Below, in pieces: positions 1 through 8,202 of a stretch of DNA of 28,446 bases (position 1 is its first letter; each line of letters begins with the position of its first letter). The notes below the pieces were generated by a model. That model searched no databases. It was given only the letters and a program-made list of their open reading frames with translations, and was not told where the DNA came from. This stretch comes from JBJXFK01 sp046155505 (lineage in GTDB: Bacteria; Planctomycetota; Phycisphaerae; UBA1845; Fen-1342). The position numbers and the translations under genes are program-made. Where the stretch lies: the NCBI GenBank assembly GCA_046155505.1, contig JBJXFK010000116.1, positions 1 to 28,446 of the forward strand, given 5' to 3'.

Positions 1-44
1 GGCGTCTTCACGAAGTCTTCATATCGGGATCGGAGCGTGAACAT

Positions 45-2093
45 ATGGGCGTACGCAACCCCAGCGACATCCGCAATGTCGCCCTGGTCGGACATTCAGC
101 CGCCGGCAAAACCAGTCTTGGCGAGGCCATTCTGCACAAGATGGGCCTCACCAGCCGCCTCGGCAGCGTCGATGATCACACCAGTATTCTCGACCACGAC
201 GACGAATCGCGCGAGCGCAAGCACAGCACCGAATCCAGCCTGCTCTTCGTCGAGCACATGGGCAAGTTGCTCAATATCGTCGATACGCCCGGCATGCCTG
301 ACTACGCCGGCGCGTCGATTCCCGCGCTCGGCGGCGTCGATACCGCCGTCGTTTGCATCTCCGCCGCTAGCGGTATCGGCGTCAACACGCGAAAGATGTT
401 CAATCTCGCCGGCGAATTCGGCCTGGCGCGGATGATCGTCATCACGCGCATCGATGCCGAGAATGTCGATCTGGCCGAGCTGGTCGCGGGCGTGCAGGAG
501 TCGTTCGGCGTCGAGTGCCATCCGATCAACCTGCCCGCTGACAATGGGACCAAGGTCATCGACGTTTTGACGCACGAAGAGGGCACAGCCGATCTGCTCG
601 ACGTGCATCAGTGCCACAACGAGTTGCTCGACTCGATCGTCGAAACCGACGAAGCGCTGATGAACGAATACATGACCACGGGCAAGGTGCATTACGACAA
701 AATCGACCCGGCGATCGAAAAAGCCGTCGCCAGTGGACATGTCATTCCCGTGCTCTTCGTAAACTCGAAAACCGGCGTCGGCGTGCCCGAGTTTCTCGAA
801 GCACTCGTGCATTACTGCCCACCGCCGGAGTTTGCCAAGACGCGCACGCTGGTCATCGGCGAAGGTGACGCGAAAAAAGAAACGCCACTGCCGCCGAATC
901 CGGATGGCGAGTTCGTCGCCCAGGTTTTCAAGATGACCGCCGACCCGAAGAGCAATATCAAGTACGCCGTCGCGCGCGTCTTTAGCGGCCAGGTCAAAGG
1001 CGATGGGCAGCTCTTCATCTCCGGCGACAAAAAGGGTCAGCGCCCCGGCCATATCTACAAGCTGCGCGGCGATCAGCACACCGAAGTGCCTGTCGCGTCG
1101 GCGGGCGACATCGTCGCATTCGCCAAGCTCGATCTGCACATCGGCAGCCTGCTACTCGGCCACGCCGGCGAAGGCGCGGTGGCACGACCCAAGCTGCCCA
1201 TGCCGATGTTCGCGCTCGCGGTCGAGCCCAAGAGTCGCGGCGACATCGAAAAGGTCGGCACGGCGCTGCATCGCTTCCACGAGGAAGACCCGTGCTTTGA
1301 GTATCACCGCGACCATGACACGGGCGAGCTGGTCATGCAGGGCATCGGCGATCTGCACCTGACCGTCATTCGCAGCAAGATGAAGCGGCAATTCAAGCTC
1401 GAAATCGACACCAAGCCGCCGCGCATTCCCTATCGCGAAACGATTGTCGGCAGGGCCATCGACGTCGAGCACACGCACAAGAAACAATCGGGCGGCGCGG
1501 GGCAGTTCGCCAAGGTCGTGATCAACGTCGAGGCCAACGAACGCGGCAAGGGATATGAGTTCGTCGACAAGATTTACGGCGGCGCGATCGACCTTTCGTT
1601 CCGCCCGAGCGTCAACAAGGGCGTGCAGGAGATGCTCAAGCGCGGCGTGCTGGCGGGCTATCCGATCGTCGATGTCAAAGTGACTTTGACCGACGGCAAG
1701 ACGCACCCGGTCGATTCGAAGGACATTGCGTTTACAGTCGCCGGCAAGCAGGCATTCAAAAAAGCGTTCATGGCCGCCAAGCCGATCTTGCTGGAGCCGG
1801 TGGTCAATGTTGAGGTGACGATCCCGGCGAACTACGTCGGCGAAATCACGCGCGACTTGTCTGGCAAGCGCGGGCAGATCCTGGGCCAAGACATGATGCC
1901 CGGCAACATGGCGATCGTGCGCGCGTCGGTGCCGCTCAGCGAAGTCGCGGGCTACAGCTCGCAACTCAAGAGCGTCACGTCGGGTCAGGGAAGCTACAGC
2001 ATGGAACTGAGTCACTACGACGTGGTGCCGCCGTTGGTGCAGCAGCAAGTCGTGGCGGGTGCCAAGAAGGTGCATGACGAGGATGACGAGTAG
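45..2093 (+). CDS. Elongation factor G-like translational GTPase
   Basis: A 682-residue protein with the full EF-G layout: G domain, domain II, and a domain IV marked by GGAGQF at about residues 483-488. EF-G drives ribosomal translocation in the cytosol using GTP. The P-loop GHSAAGKT is at residues 16-23 and the switch II motif DTPG at 80-83. Two key positions differ from canonical EF-G: the residue after DTPG is Met84 rather than the catalytic His, and the base-recognition NKxD motif is TRID (134-137). This points to the EF-G-like paralogue group rather than the main fusA; the exact role is unknown. The C-terminus is acidic (HDEDDE). GGAG at 32-35 lies nine bases before the ATG at 45. Upstream context is cut off by the window edge. 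Confidence 0.93.
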   Translation: MGVRNPSDIRNVALVGHSAAGKTSLGEAILHKMGLTSRLGSVDDHTSILDHDDESRERKHSTESSLLFVEHMGKLLNIVDTPGMPDYAGASIPALGGVDTAVVCISAASGIGVNTRKMFNLAGEFGLARMIVITRIDAENVDLAELVAGVQESFGVECHPINLPADNGTKVIDVLTHEEGTADLLDVHQCHNELLDSIVETDEALMNEYMTTGKVHYDKIDPAIEKAVASGHVIPVLFVNSKTGVGVPEFLEALVHYCPPPEFAKTRTLVIGEGDAKKETPLPPNPDGEFVAQVFKMTADPKSNIKYAVARVFSGQVKGDGQLFISGDKKGQRPGHIYKLRGDQHTEVPVASAGDIVAFAKLDLHIGSLLLGHAGEGAVARPKLPMPMFALAVEPKSRGDIEKVGTALHRFHEEDPCFEYHRDHDTGELVMQGIGDLHLTVIRSKMKRQFKLEIDTKPPRIPYRETIVGRAIDVEHTHKKQSGGAGQFAKVVINVEANERGKGYEFVDKIYGGAIDLSFRPSVNKGVQEMLKRGVLAGYPIVDVKVTLTDGKTHPVDSKDIAFTVAGKQAFKKAFMAAKPILLEPVVNVEVTIPANYVGEITRDLSGKRGQILGQDMMPGNMAIVRASVPLSEVAGYSSQLKSVTSGQGSYSMELSHYDVVPPLVQQQVVAGAKKVHDEDDE

Positions 2094-2195
2094 GGTGCGC
2101 GATGCTGCTCGGCGGGAGGCGGCGTGAACGGTTCGGCATAGACTCTTGTGGCTGACGAGCCTGTTGGATGGGTGGCATCGAAAGCGAGCGAAGTC

Positions 2196-3113
2196 ATGAC
2201 GAATCGCCTTGTACGATTTCGCACGCGCCGCGACGCGCAAGCGGTCGAATCGCAGTCCGGCTATTGCCGTTCGGACTGCGGCGAACGCATCGAGAACGCC
2301 TCCGCACGCGCGAAATTCGTGCTCGTCGCCGCACTGCTCGCGGTCGCCGCGTGCGACGAGTCGCCTCGCCCGCCGGCACCGCCGCCGACCGTGAGCAGCG
2401 AAGTGCGTGGCGCGTCAATTGACGGGCGGGATGACCGCGTCGCCGAGGCCGCGCCAATCGAACCATCATCCGAAACGGCCACCACAACCTCGACCGACGA
2501 ATCAGCGCCAGAATCACCTGAACACGAAGTGCTCTCCGCCGCCGACCTCGCCAAGTACATGCCGAAGGCCCCATCCACCCAGCCGATCGATCTCTCGCCC
2601 GACGATCTGCGGCTCATCGCCGGCAAGCTTACCGAGGCATCCGAAAAAGCCGCCGGCGGCGAGTTGAAACCTGTCGGACAGCCCGATCGCGATCGCGCCG
2701 GCTACCTCGGCATCGCGTGGGAGGATCTGCTCAGTTTCCATTTCGAACTGGTCGGCCTCGGCGAACGCCTGCGCAGCGGCAAACGCGAGGACGTGCTGCC
2801 CAAGCGCCTGCTCGATCTCGACGGCAAACAGGTTTCGATCGGCGGGTTCATCATGCCGGTCGTGGTGCAGGGCGATCGCTGCAAAAGTTTCATGCTGGTG
2901 CGCAGCCGCATGTTCTGCTGCTTTGGCGCGCCGCTGGGCCTGACCGATTGGGTGCTGGTCGAGCTTGATGGCGGCAAGTCGATCAAGCCGGTGCAAGACA
3001 TGCCCATCACAGTGTTCGGCACGCTAAGCGTGAAGCCGGAGAGCAGTGACGGTCTCGTACTCAGCCTGCTCGAAATCCGGGCGACCGATACGAGTATGGA
3101 CACGCCGAAGTAG
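2196..3113 (+). CDS. DUF3299 domain lipoprotein
   Basis: The C-terminal ~90 residues match the DUF3299 pattern: a 'GGFIMPVV' strand, then FMLVRSRMFCCFG with paired cysteines, then a DWVLVEL strand. The family has no assigned biochemical function and is often found in envelope lipoproteins. A hydrophobic stretch FVLVAALLAVAAC with lipobox VAAC precedes a Pro/Ser/Thr-rich linker, so the protein is probably exported and lipidated. The start is uncertain. ATG 2196 puts about 40 residues before the hydrophobic core, which is long for a signal peptide; GTG 2148 in the same frame would add 16 more; neither has a clear Shine-Dalgarno site. It lies 102 bases after the EF-G-like gene on the same strand. 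Confidence 0.8.
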   Translation: MTNRLVRFRTRRDAQAVESQSGYCRSDCGERIENASARAKFVLVAALLAVAACDESPRPPAPPPTVSSEVRGASIDGRDDRVAEAAPIEPSSETATTTSTDESAPESPEHEVLSAADLAKYMPKAPSTQPIDLSPDDLRLIAGKLTEASEKAAGGELKPVGQPDRDRAGYLGIAWEDLLSFHFELVGLGERLRSGKREDVLPKRLLDLDGKQVSIGGFIMPVVVQGDRCKSFMLVRSRMFCCFGAPLGLTDWVLVELDGGKSIKPVQDMPITVFGTLSVKPESSDGLVLSLLEIRATDTSMDTPK

Positions 3114-3456
3114 CGCCCGCACATCGTCGGGCGCAGGCAGGGCCAACGCGTTCTAAGCAAAGTGCGTCGCGACGTGACGTGCGACATGGGGAGCATCGGC
3201 CTCCGGCCGGTGCCCAAGAAACTCGCCCCGGCCGGAGGCCGATGCTCCCCGCGCGATTTCCGCCCCTTTCTCTTGAAATGCGTATGCCCTGACCGTCGAC
3301 TTCGCCGCCGCCCCGTGCGGTAGCGGGACGGTCAGGTTACGATAAGATTCCTGCACCCGCGCGATATTTGCGCATGGAGTCGGTTGCTCGACGGGCCTCG
3401 CCGAGATACATAGGACCGAAGCCGGAGAGCACTTCGCTTTCGATGGGAATCAAGCC
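3114..3456. other. Intergenic region with two inverted repeats
   Basis: No convincing gene is seen. It holds a perfect 23-bp inverted repeat (3188-3210 with 3228-3250) and a second perfect 10-bp inverted repeat, CCTGACCGTC at 3288-3297 with GACGGTCAGG at 3327-3336. The first could end transcription of the DUF3299 gene, but no T-tract follows it. Confidence 0.7.
3188..3250. repeat. 23-bp perfect inverted repeat with 17-nt loop
   Basis: The arms at 3188-3210 and 3228-3250 are exact reverse complements and are themselves rich in GGCC/CCGG. The resulting hairpin is very stable. It stands alone between two same-strand genes and resembles dispersed palindromic (REP-like) elements or a strong transcription barrier. 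Confidence 0.85.
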
Positions 3457-4530
3457 ATGAGTCGCATTCGAGTCATTCGCGTGTTTCTCGAAGTCCTGGG
3501 CGCGATCGCCATTCTCGGCGGTCTGGTCGGCGTGCTGGTCGAGCTCAACGACCTGAGCCGTACCGAAGCACCGACCTCGTCGGCGTACGCGGCGATCTTG
3601 CTGCGCGGCCTGGCAATCCTCGTCGGCGGCGGACTGCTCTGGGGCGTGGCCGAGCTGCTCGGCGCGCTTGAGGGCGTGCGGCAGCGCCGCGAATCGGGCA
3701 GTGCGAGTGCCGGCGATTTCGTGGAGAGCGAGCCAGAGCAGGCTGGCACGCTACCGTCGCACTCGATCGACGAGCTGGCCGTCCTGCTGCGCGAGGTACG
3801 CGACATTTCGCTACTCGACGGCGACCAGCGTCGCATGCGGCTGGAGATGCAGGGCCACGCCGCACTAGAGGTGTTGCAGCGCGACGTTCCGGCGCTGCTG
3901 CGCGAACACAACTGGATCGAGGCACGCCATCGCGTGCAGGACTCCCGTGCCCGTTTCCCGATGATTCGCGAGATCGGCACGCTCGAGCATCAGATCGAGC
4001 AGATGCGTTCGCAGGTCGAGAACGCCGACATCGAACATTGCGAGCGGCAGATCGACGATTTGATTCAACTCGGTGCGTGGGATCGCGTCGCCGAGGTGGT
4101 GACCGAATTGCTCAAGCGTCACCCCGATTCGCATCGCGCGATCGAGTTGTCGCAGAAAATTCGCGTGCAAAAGAACAGCGCCGAAGCCGAGCAGCGGGCC
4201 AAGACCATGGCCCAGGCACAGGAAGCGTCGAACAAGCGCGACTGGAAGACGGCCCTCGCGTTGGCCAACATCATCGTGCAGCGCTATCCCAAGAGCGCTG
4301 AGGCTCAGTCAGTGCGCATGCAATTACCCACGCTGCGCGAGAATGCCGAGATCCAGACGCGCAAGCAACTCGAACTGCAATACAGCGATTCGGTGCAGGC
4401 GCATCGCTACGGCGATGCACTGCGGCTCGCGAAAGAGATCATCGATCAATACCCGAATTCGCCGCAGGCCGAGGCCTTGCGCGGACAGCTTGCGCGGCTG
4501 CGCGACGCGGCGGGAGCAGCGGCAGCTTGA
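3457..4530 (+). CDS. Two-pass membrane protein with TPR-like cytoplasmic repeats
   Basis: A 357-residue protein of no recognised family. Two hydrophobic segments (about residues 9-29 and 46-70) are followed by a charged, mostly helical region. From about residue 135 there are four degenerate ~35-residue repeats with a TPR-like signature, for example LLKRHPDSHRAIEL, VQRYPKSAEAQSV and IDQYPNSPQAEAL. Such repeats usually mediate protein-protein contacts, so this may be a membrane-anchored scaffold; that is an inference. A GGGA element sits nine bases before the ATG. The gene ends 21 bases from the stop of the convergent minus-strand gene. Confidence 0.8.
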   Translation: MSRIRVIRVFLEVLGAIAILGGLVGVLVELNDLSRTEAPTSSAYAAILLRGLAILVGGGLLWGVAELLGALEGVRQRRESGSASAGDFVESEPEQAGTLPSHSIDELAVLLREVRDISLLDGDQRRMRLEMQGHAALEVLQRDVPALLREHNWIEARHRVQDSRARFPMIREIGTLEHQIEQMRSQVENADIEHCERQIDDLIQLGAWDRVAEVVTELLKRHPDSHRAIELSQKIRVQKNSAEAEQRAKTMAQAQEASNKRDWKTALALANIIVQRYPKSAEAQSVRMQLPTLRENAEIQTRKQLELQYSDSVQAHRYGDALRLAKEIIDQYPNSPQAEALRGQLARLRDAAGAAAA

Positions 4531-4551
4531 CGACGCAAACGCACGCGAGCG

Positions 4552-4890
4552 CTACTCCTGCCTGCGTTCCATGGCTTTCTCAAAGTCCTTCTCGTTGTCG
4601 GCGACGACGCCGCGAAAAGTCCAGCTCGCGCATTGGAACTGATCGACCAGCTTTCGCATTTCGACCGTCGTTTCGGCTGCGTGCGCGGGGATGTGGTTGC
4701 TGCACCGCAACGTGCCCGAGAAGTACACTTGATCCCGCATTGTGTTCGCACCCAGATTCTCAATCACCCATTTCGGCAGCGGTCTAAATTCGCGAGACTC
4801 TTCCAAGTTTCCGTACTTGCAACCGGCACAGATTACACCGCACGCTAGAGCGGTGATCAGCACGCCCAGATTCGCAACGAAACGTCTCAT
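4552..4890 (-). CDS. Small lipoprotein, last gene of the envelope operon
   Basis: A 112-residue protein starting MRRFVANLG, with a hydrophobic signal segment ending at the lipobox ICAGC (Cys24), so it is probably a lipoprotein. The mature part is hydrophilic and contains Cys63 and Cys87. No family is recognised. The frame stays open well upstream (to 5247), but that extension overlaps the preceding gene and is compositionally odd; the ATG whose complement lies at 4888-4890 gives a proper signal peptide. It follows the membrane-protein gene by 44 bases and probably belongs to the same transcript. Confidence 0.72.
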   Translation of the reverse strand: MRRFVANLGVLITALACGVICAGCKYGNLEESREFRPLPKWVIENLGANTMRDQVYFSGTLRCSNHIPAHAAETTVEMRKLVDQFQCASWTFRGVVADNEKDFEKAMERRQE

Positions 4891-4934
4891 AGGCCGCACT
4901 CCCGTAATACGCGCCTGAAAATCCGCGCACGCAG

Positions 4935-5531
4935 TCACTCGTGTCGCGAATCGCCGTCGTCCACACGAAGGGCGACGGTCGCGGCATTCTTCACCGAATC
5001 CCACGCCGCGCGCTGAAACGCGCCGGCCAGAAGCCCCACCAATCCGAGCGATTCGGGTCGATGATAGGATACCGCTGCGACCGTAAACAACTGCGGTAGC
5101 AGGATCGCCAGCACGGGTAACAGCGCGCCGAGCATGAAGCCCATGATCACTTTCGGCCCGATGCGCTGCGCGACGAGCTTTCGTCCCGCCATCACGGCTT
5201 GCTGAATCGCGAACATCAGCGCGCCGACGGCACCGCTCGCGCCGCACAGGATGAAGGCGACAACTTGCGAAGGCAATTTCGTCGACCCCGGAAACGCAGA
5301 TGCCACAAACTCGCGCTGCAACTGGTAGTTCGCGGCGGCTTGTGACGCGTATGTGACATCGTTTACGACAACGGGTTGAGATTCCGTTGCCGCAATGCCG
5401 ACCACGAACTGTCGCTCTAGATCAACGGCGAAGTAGCCGTACGCGGCAAAGTACGCGAACACGACGAGCGCGAAGACTGTCGCCACCCAGGCGGTCACTT
5501 CCTGACGCGGCGTAATCGCTTTCTTTGCCAT
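4935..5531 (-). CDS. Multi-pass inner-membrane protein
   Basis: A 198-residue protein with hydrophobic segments at about residues 13-35, 88-112 and 126-150 and a weaker one near 160-175. A ~50-residue region between the first two segments is likely periplasmic. No conserved family is recognised. Its ATG shares a base with the stop codon of the upstream M48 protease gene (TGATG on the minus strand, 5529-5533), so the two are almost certainly translationally coupled and produced in linked amounts. It may anchor or partner the protease; that is inference from coupling only. Confidence 0.8.
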   Translation of the reverse strand: MAKKAITPRQEVTAWVATVFALVVFAYFAAYGYFAVDLERQFVVGIAATESQPVVVNDVTYASQAAANYQLQREFVASAFPGSTKLPSQVVAFILCGASGAVGALMFAIQQAVMAGRKLVAQRIGPKVIMGFMLGALLPVLAILLPQLFTVAAVSYHRPESLGLVGLLAGAFQRAAWDSVKNAATVALRVDDGDSRHE

Positions 5532-6523
5532 CAGCCTCCTCCCATGCCGGTCGTGTCCATCCATACCCAGTCCCAAAGGTGGGCGGGTTGATACGGGTTG
5601 CACGGGTGCGGATGCACGCACGGTACCGCCATCCAGTATCCGGTCGGCTGCGGCGAATATTGTTGCCGAGAATAGCCGGTGCGCGCGGAAGGCGCCTCGC
5701 GCGGCATGGGCGTTTCCGTCGGTGCGTTCTTCTCGTCCGACACGGCGCGGCGCTCGAAGTCCGGATCGTAATTGCCCGTGCTCTGCTGGCACCCGCACGG
5801 GCACCAATTTGATGTCCGGCTTGCCGACTCGCCGCCGCCCTCCTTCCAGCCGAGGTGGACGGCCTTTCGCCGCACTTGCAACGGCGGGTGCTTACTTTGT
5901 TCGGGGCCGTGATGCTTGGCCGCAAGTGCGGTCATCGCCTGGTCGGCGTGCGACTTCTCGACTCCCATTTTTGCCATGACATAGCCTGCGATCGCGTCGG
6001 CCTCGAGCTCCTTTTGCCAATCCGATCGACCGTCGGCGAACGCGGCCACGCCGGCTGCGAACGGTGTCGCACGGTACGCGCGTTTCGAGTCGGTGTGGCA
6101 ATGATGTCCGACTTCGTGCGCGAAGATGCCGAGCGCAGCGCCGGGCAACTGCTCGCGCAGTGCCTTGGTCCAGTGTCCATCGTAGATAATTACGCGCTTG
6201 CCGCCGGGCGTAAAGTCGGCCATCGCGTTCTTCGGACCGATCAGCACGCGGGCCTCGATGTGGTTGAAGTCGATCTGCAGTTTGTTGTCGCGATGCAGGG
6301 TCGTCACGATCTCATTGATTCTCTGCTGCGCATAGCTGTTCATGGGTTGCGATTCACGAACCGCGTCCGCACTCATCGAGCCGTACATGCACAGGCCCAG
6401 CGAACCGCTTGATCCGGATCCGCCGCCGCTTTCGCAGCCCGCTAGTCCGATCGATGTGAACACGAAAGCGCACACGAGGGACTTCCGCCGGTGGCGGCAA
6501 CCGTCGACCGAAATCGATCGCAT
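5531..6523 (-). CDS. M48-type zinc metalloprotease lipoprotein
   Basis: A 330-residue protein. The signal segment ends at lipobox IGLAGC (Cys30). The catalytic zinc motif HEVGH is at residues 136-140, followed by a further His, and KELEAD at 171-176 supplies the third zinc ligand expected in M48/gluzincin proteases. The family includes periplasmic proteases such as BepA and LoiP that degrade or assemble envelope proteins. The C-terminal ~110 residues are unusual: they hold a Cys cluster (CPCGCQ) and a Pro/Tyr/His/Trp-rich tail. The stop overlaps the next gene's ATG, and its own ATG overlaps the stop of the preceding gene, both as TGATG. Confidence 0.92.
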   Translation of the reverse strand: MRSISVDGCRHRRKSLVCAFVFTSIGLAGCESGGGSGSSGSLGLCMYGSMSADAVRESQPMNSYAQQRINEIVTTLHRDNKLQIDFNHIEARVLIGPKNAMADFTPGGKRVIIYDGHWTKALREQLPGAALGIFAHEVGHHCHTDSKRAYRATPFAAGVAAFADGRSDWQKELEADAIAGYVMAKMGVEKSHADQAMTALAAKHHGPEQSKHPPLQVRRKAVHLGWKEGGGESASRTSNWCPCGCQQSTGNYDPDFERRAVSDEKNAPTETPMPREAPSARTGYSRQQYSPQPTGYWMAVPCVHPHPCNPYQPAHLWDWVWMDTTGMGGG

Positions 6524-6906
6524 CAGTCGACCCTCGGTCTCTCGCCGGTCTTGATTCGGCCCTTGCCGTCGCAAGGATCGCACTCCAGCTTTTCTTGAAT
6601 CGAACAGCCGACTTGTGCGCCGCCTCGGGCCCAACAACCCGGACAATTTGCTAAGTAGGGTTGGCCGTACGCATTGACCATTTGGACGTGGCCGCGACCA
6701 TAGCACTGGAAACACACTTGCCAGTAAGTGCCGGTGCCATTGCACCGCCGGCAAAGCTCCATGTGATAGCCTCTGCCGTCGCAGCCTCGGCAATCTTCCA
6801 TAACCGCTTCGTAAAGCTCGGCCCGCCGATCGGGCGGACATCCCAGCGCGCAGCTGAGAGTCGATATGACCACGAGCGTCGCGCACCGTACACCAACGTT
6901 GTACAT
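6523..6906 (-). CDS. CxxCxGxG-rich (DnaJ-type zinc finger-like) probable lipoprotein
   Basis: A 127-residue protein with five CxxC pairs (Cys39/42, 52/55, 65/68, 88/91, 109/112). Most have the CxxCxGxG form of the DnaJ central zinc-binding region, for example CRGCDGRG, CRRCNGTG and CDPCDGKG. A hydrophobic N-terminus ending ALGC (Cys23) suggests a lipoprotein or secreted protein, although the lipobox is not ideal. There is no J domain. The frame is open further upstream (to 7032), but the start at MYNVG fits the signal peptide. It is the first gene of the operon, and its stop overlaps the M48 gene start at 6521-6525. It may bind unfolded substrates or metal for the protease; that is inference. 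Confidence 0.8.
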   Translation of the reverse strand: MYNVGVRCATLVVISTLSCALGCPPDRRAELYEAVMEDCRGCDGRGYHMELCRRCNGTGTYWQVCFQCYGRGHVQMVNAYGQPYLANCPGCWARGGAQVGCSIQEKLECDPCDGKGRIKTGERPRVD

Positions 6907-7335
6907 TCGTGCCTCTCGCCGAGCGGATCGAGTCTTGCGCCTCGTACGAAACGAGATGTCTCTGACAATGATGAAAGCGGATCGTACTGCGATGTGAATC
7001 GCCGCACAAACTCGAATCGCATCGATGCGCATGCGGTTTCGGCGGCAAACGAAGTAACTCAGTCGTAGCGAGCGCAGGCCGGAGGCATACCGAAACTACC
7101 TCGCATGACGCAACTTGTTCAGCCCGGTTACCTGCCGAATGACCAGCCTGCCGTCCGTCGTCGCGCGGAGCCCGACTTTCGGGCGAATGTGCTCAGTCAC
7201 GGGGGATCGAACGCGACGGCCCTGCCCTGAGGGCGCGTTCCGGCGGGCAGAAATCGGCGTCTCGCGGCAAAAAACGTGGGTACGAATCGCGTGAATGGGT
7301 ATAGTGGAGCCAAGGCGCGTGTTGGAGGCTTCACG
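6907..7335. other. Divergent intergenic region
   Basis: This region separates the minus-strand protease operon from the plus-strand dockerin-protein gene, so it should hold both promoters. A TATAGT element at 7300-7305 is the only clear -10-like site seen. A minus-strand open frame (7096-7524) crosses the region but runs antisense into the signal-peptide region of the next gene and resembles no family. Confidence 0.6.
7300..7305 (+). promoter_or_regulatory. Possible -10 element upstream of the dockerin-protein gene
   Basis: TATAGT (five of six to TATAAT) lies 31 bases before the ATG at 7336, and GGAGG follows at 7324-7328. No matching -35 is visible. If used, it rules out the longer start at 7276. 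Confidence 0.3.
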
Positions 7336-8202
7336 ATGTGCTTGCGACGCATGGCTGCATTCGCGGCGCTTGTTTCGGGCGGTACGCTGCCGGACACGGC
7401 ACGCGCTCAATACACGCTGTTCACTTCCGGGCAACTCGCGGCGTTTAATTCGGCGGCAGGCAACCCACCCGTGGCGATTTCGTTTGATGACATCGCGCCG
7501 GGCACGAATGTCGGAAACGGGCACTTCAGCGGCGCGACGCTCTATCGCTGGGATGCGTCTTTGATCGTCTGTCGCGGCGTTGACACAGTTACGCCGGGCG
7601 GTTTTTTCGACGCGCCAAACCCAGCCGCTAACCAGCTCTTCGCGACCAGCGGCGCAAACGTCTTGTCACCCGGCGGGACGCAGTTGGTGCCAGGACCGCT
7701 TGCCCTTATCGAAGGTGATGCGATCACGATCCAGTTTGATTCGCCGGTGGCGGCGTTCGCGTTTGATCATCTGTCGCAATCGGCTGACGGATTCGGCTTT
7801 ACGCAGATTGCGATCTTCAGTGCGACGAACACGACGCTTTACGCGGGAGCCATTCCGATTTCGAATTTGGGAGGTGGCGGCGCGCCGGGCGCGGCGGATT
7901 TCTGGGGGATTGTTTTTCCGACGGCCGTGATTGATCGACTGAATATTTTCGAAAACGATGCCGACAACCAATTCCCGGATTGCAACATTGGATTCGACAC
8001 GCTGCGTTTTCACCCGCCGGCGGTGTGCGTTGGGGATGTGGACGGAGACGGCGACGTGGATTTGACGGACCTTGCCACCCTGCTCACGAATTTCGGCCAG
8101 CCGTCGGGAGCGACGCTCGAAGATGGCGATCTCGACCGTGATGCCGACGTTGATCTGACCGATCTGGCGATGCTGCTCGCGCAGTTCGGCACAAGCTGTT
8201 AG
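7336..8202 (+). CDS. Secreted protein with C-terminal dockerin-type repeats
   Basis: A 288-residue protein beginning MCLRRMAAFAALVSGG, with a Sec signal peptide probably cut after ARA (about residue 24). The body is a beta-rich domain of unknown family. The last ~55 residues carry two calcium-binding dockerin-like repeats, GDVDGDGDVDLTDLATLL and GDLDRDADVDLTDLAMLL, each with the D-x-D-x-D loop and following helix. Such repeats are common at the ends of planctomycete exported proteins; the partner is not known. The start is decided by GGAGG at 7324-7328, seven bases before ATG 7336; an in-frame GTG at 7276 lacks this support. Confidence 0.85.
   Translation: MCLRRMAAFAALVSGGTLPDTARAQYTLFTSGQLAAFNSAAGNPPVAISFDDIAPGTNVGNGHFSGATLYRWDASLIVCRGVDTVTPGGFFDAPNPAANQLFATSGANVLSPGGTQLVPGPLALIEGDAITIQFDSPVAAFAFDHLSQSADGFGFTQIAIFSATNTTLYAGAIPISNLGGGGAPGAADFWGIVFPTAVIDRLNIFENDADNQFPDCNIGFDTLRFHPPAVCVGDVDGDGDVDLTDLATLLTNFGQPSGATLEDGDLDRDADVDLTDLAMLLAQFGTSC

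Noticed and set aside
1152..2240. A 362-codon minus-strand open frame opposite the EF-G-like gene
   Set aside because: Low-complexity Arg/His/Val-rich shadow of the plus-strand gene with no family signature.
7096..7524. Minus-strand 142-codon open frame in the divergent spacer
   Set aside because: It runs antisense through the signal-peptide region of the dockerin protein and has no family signature.
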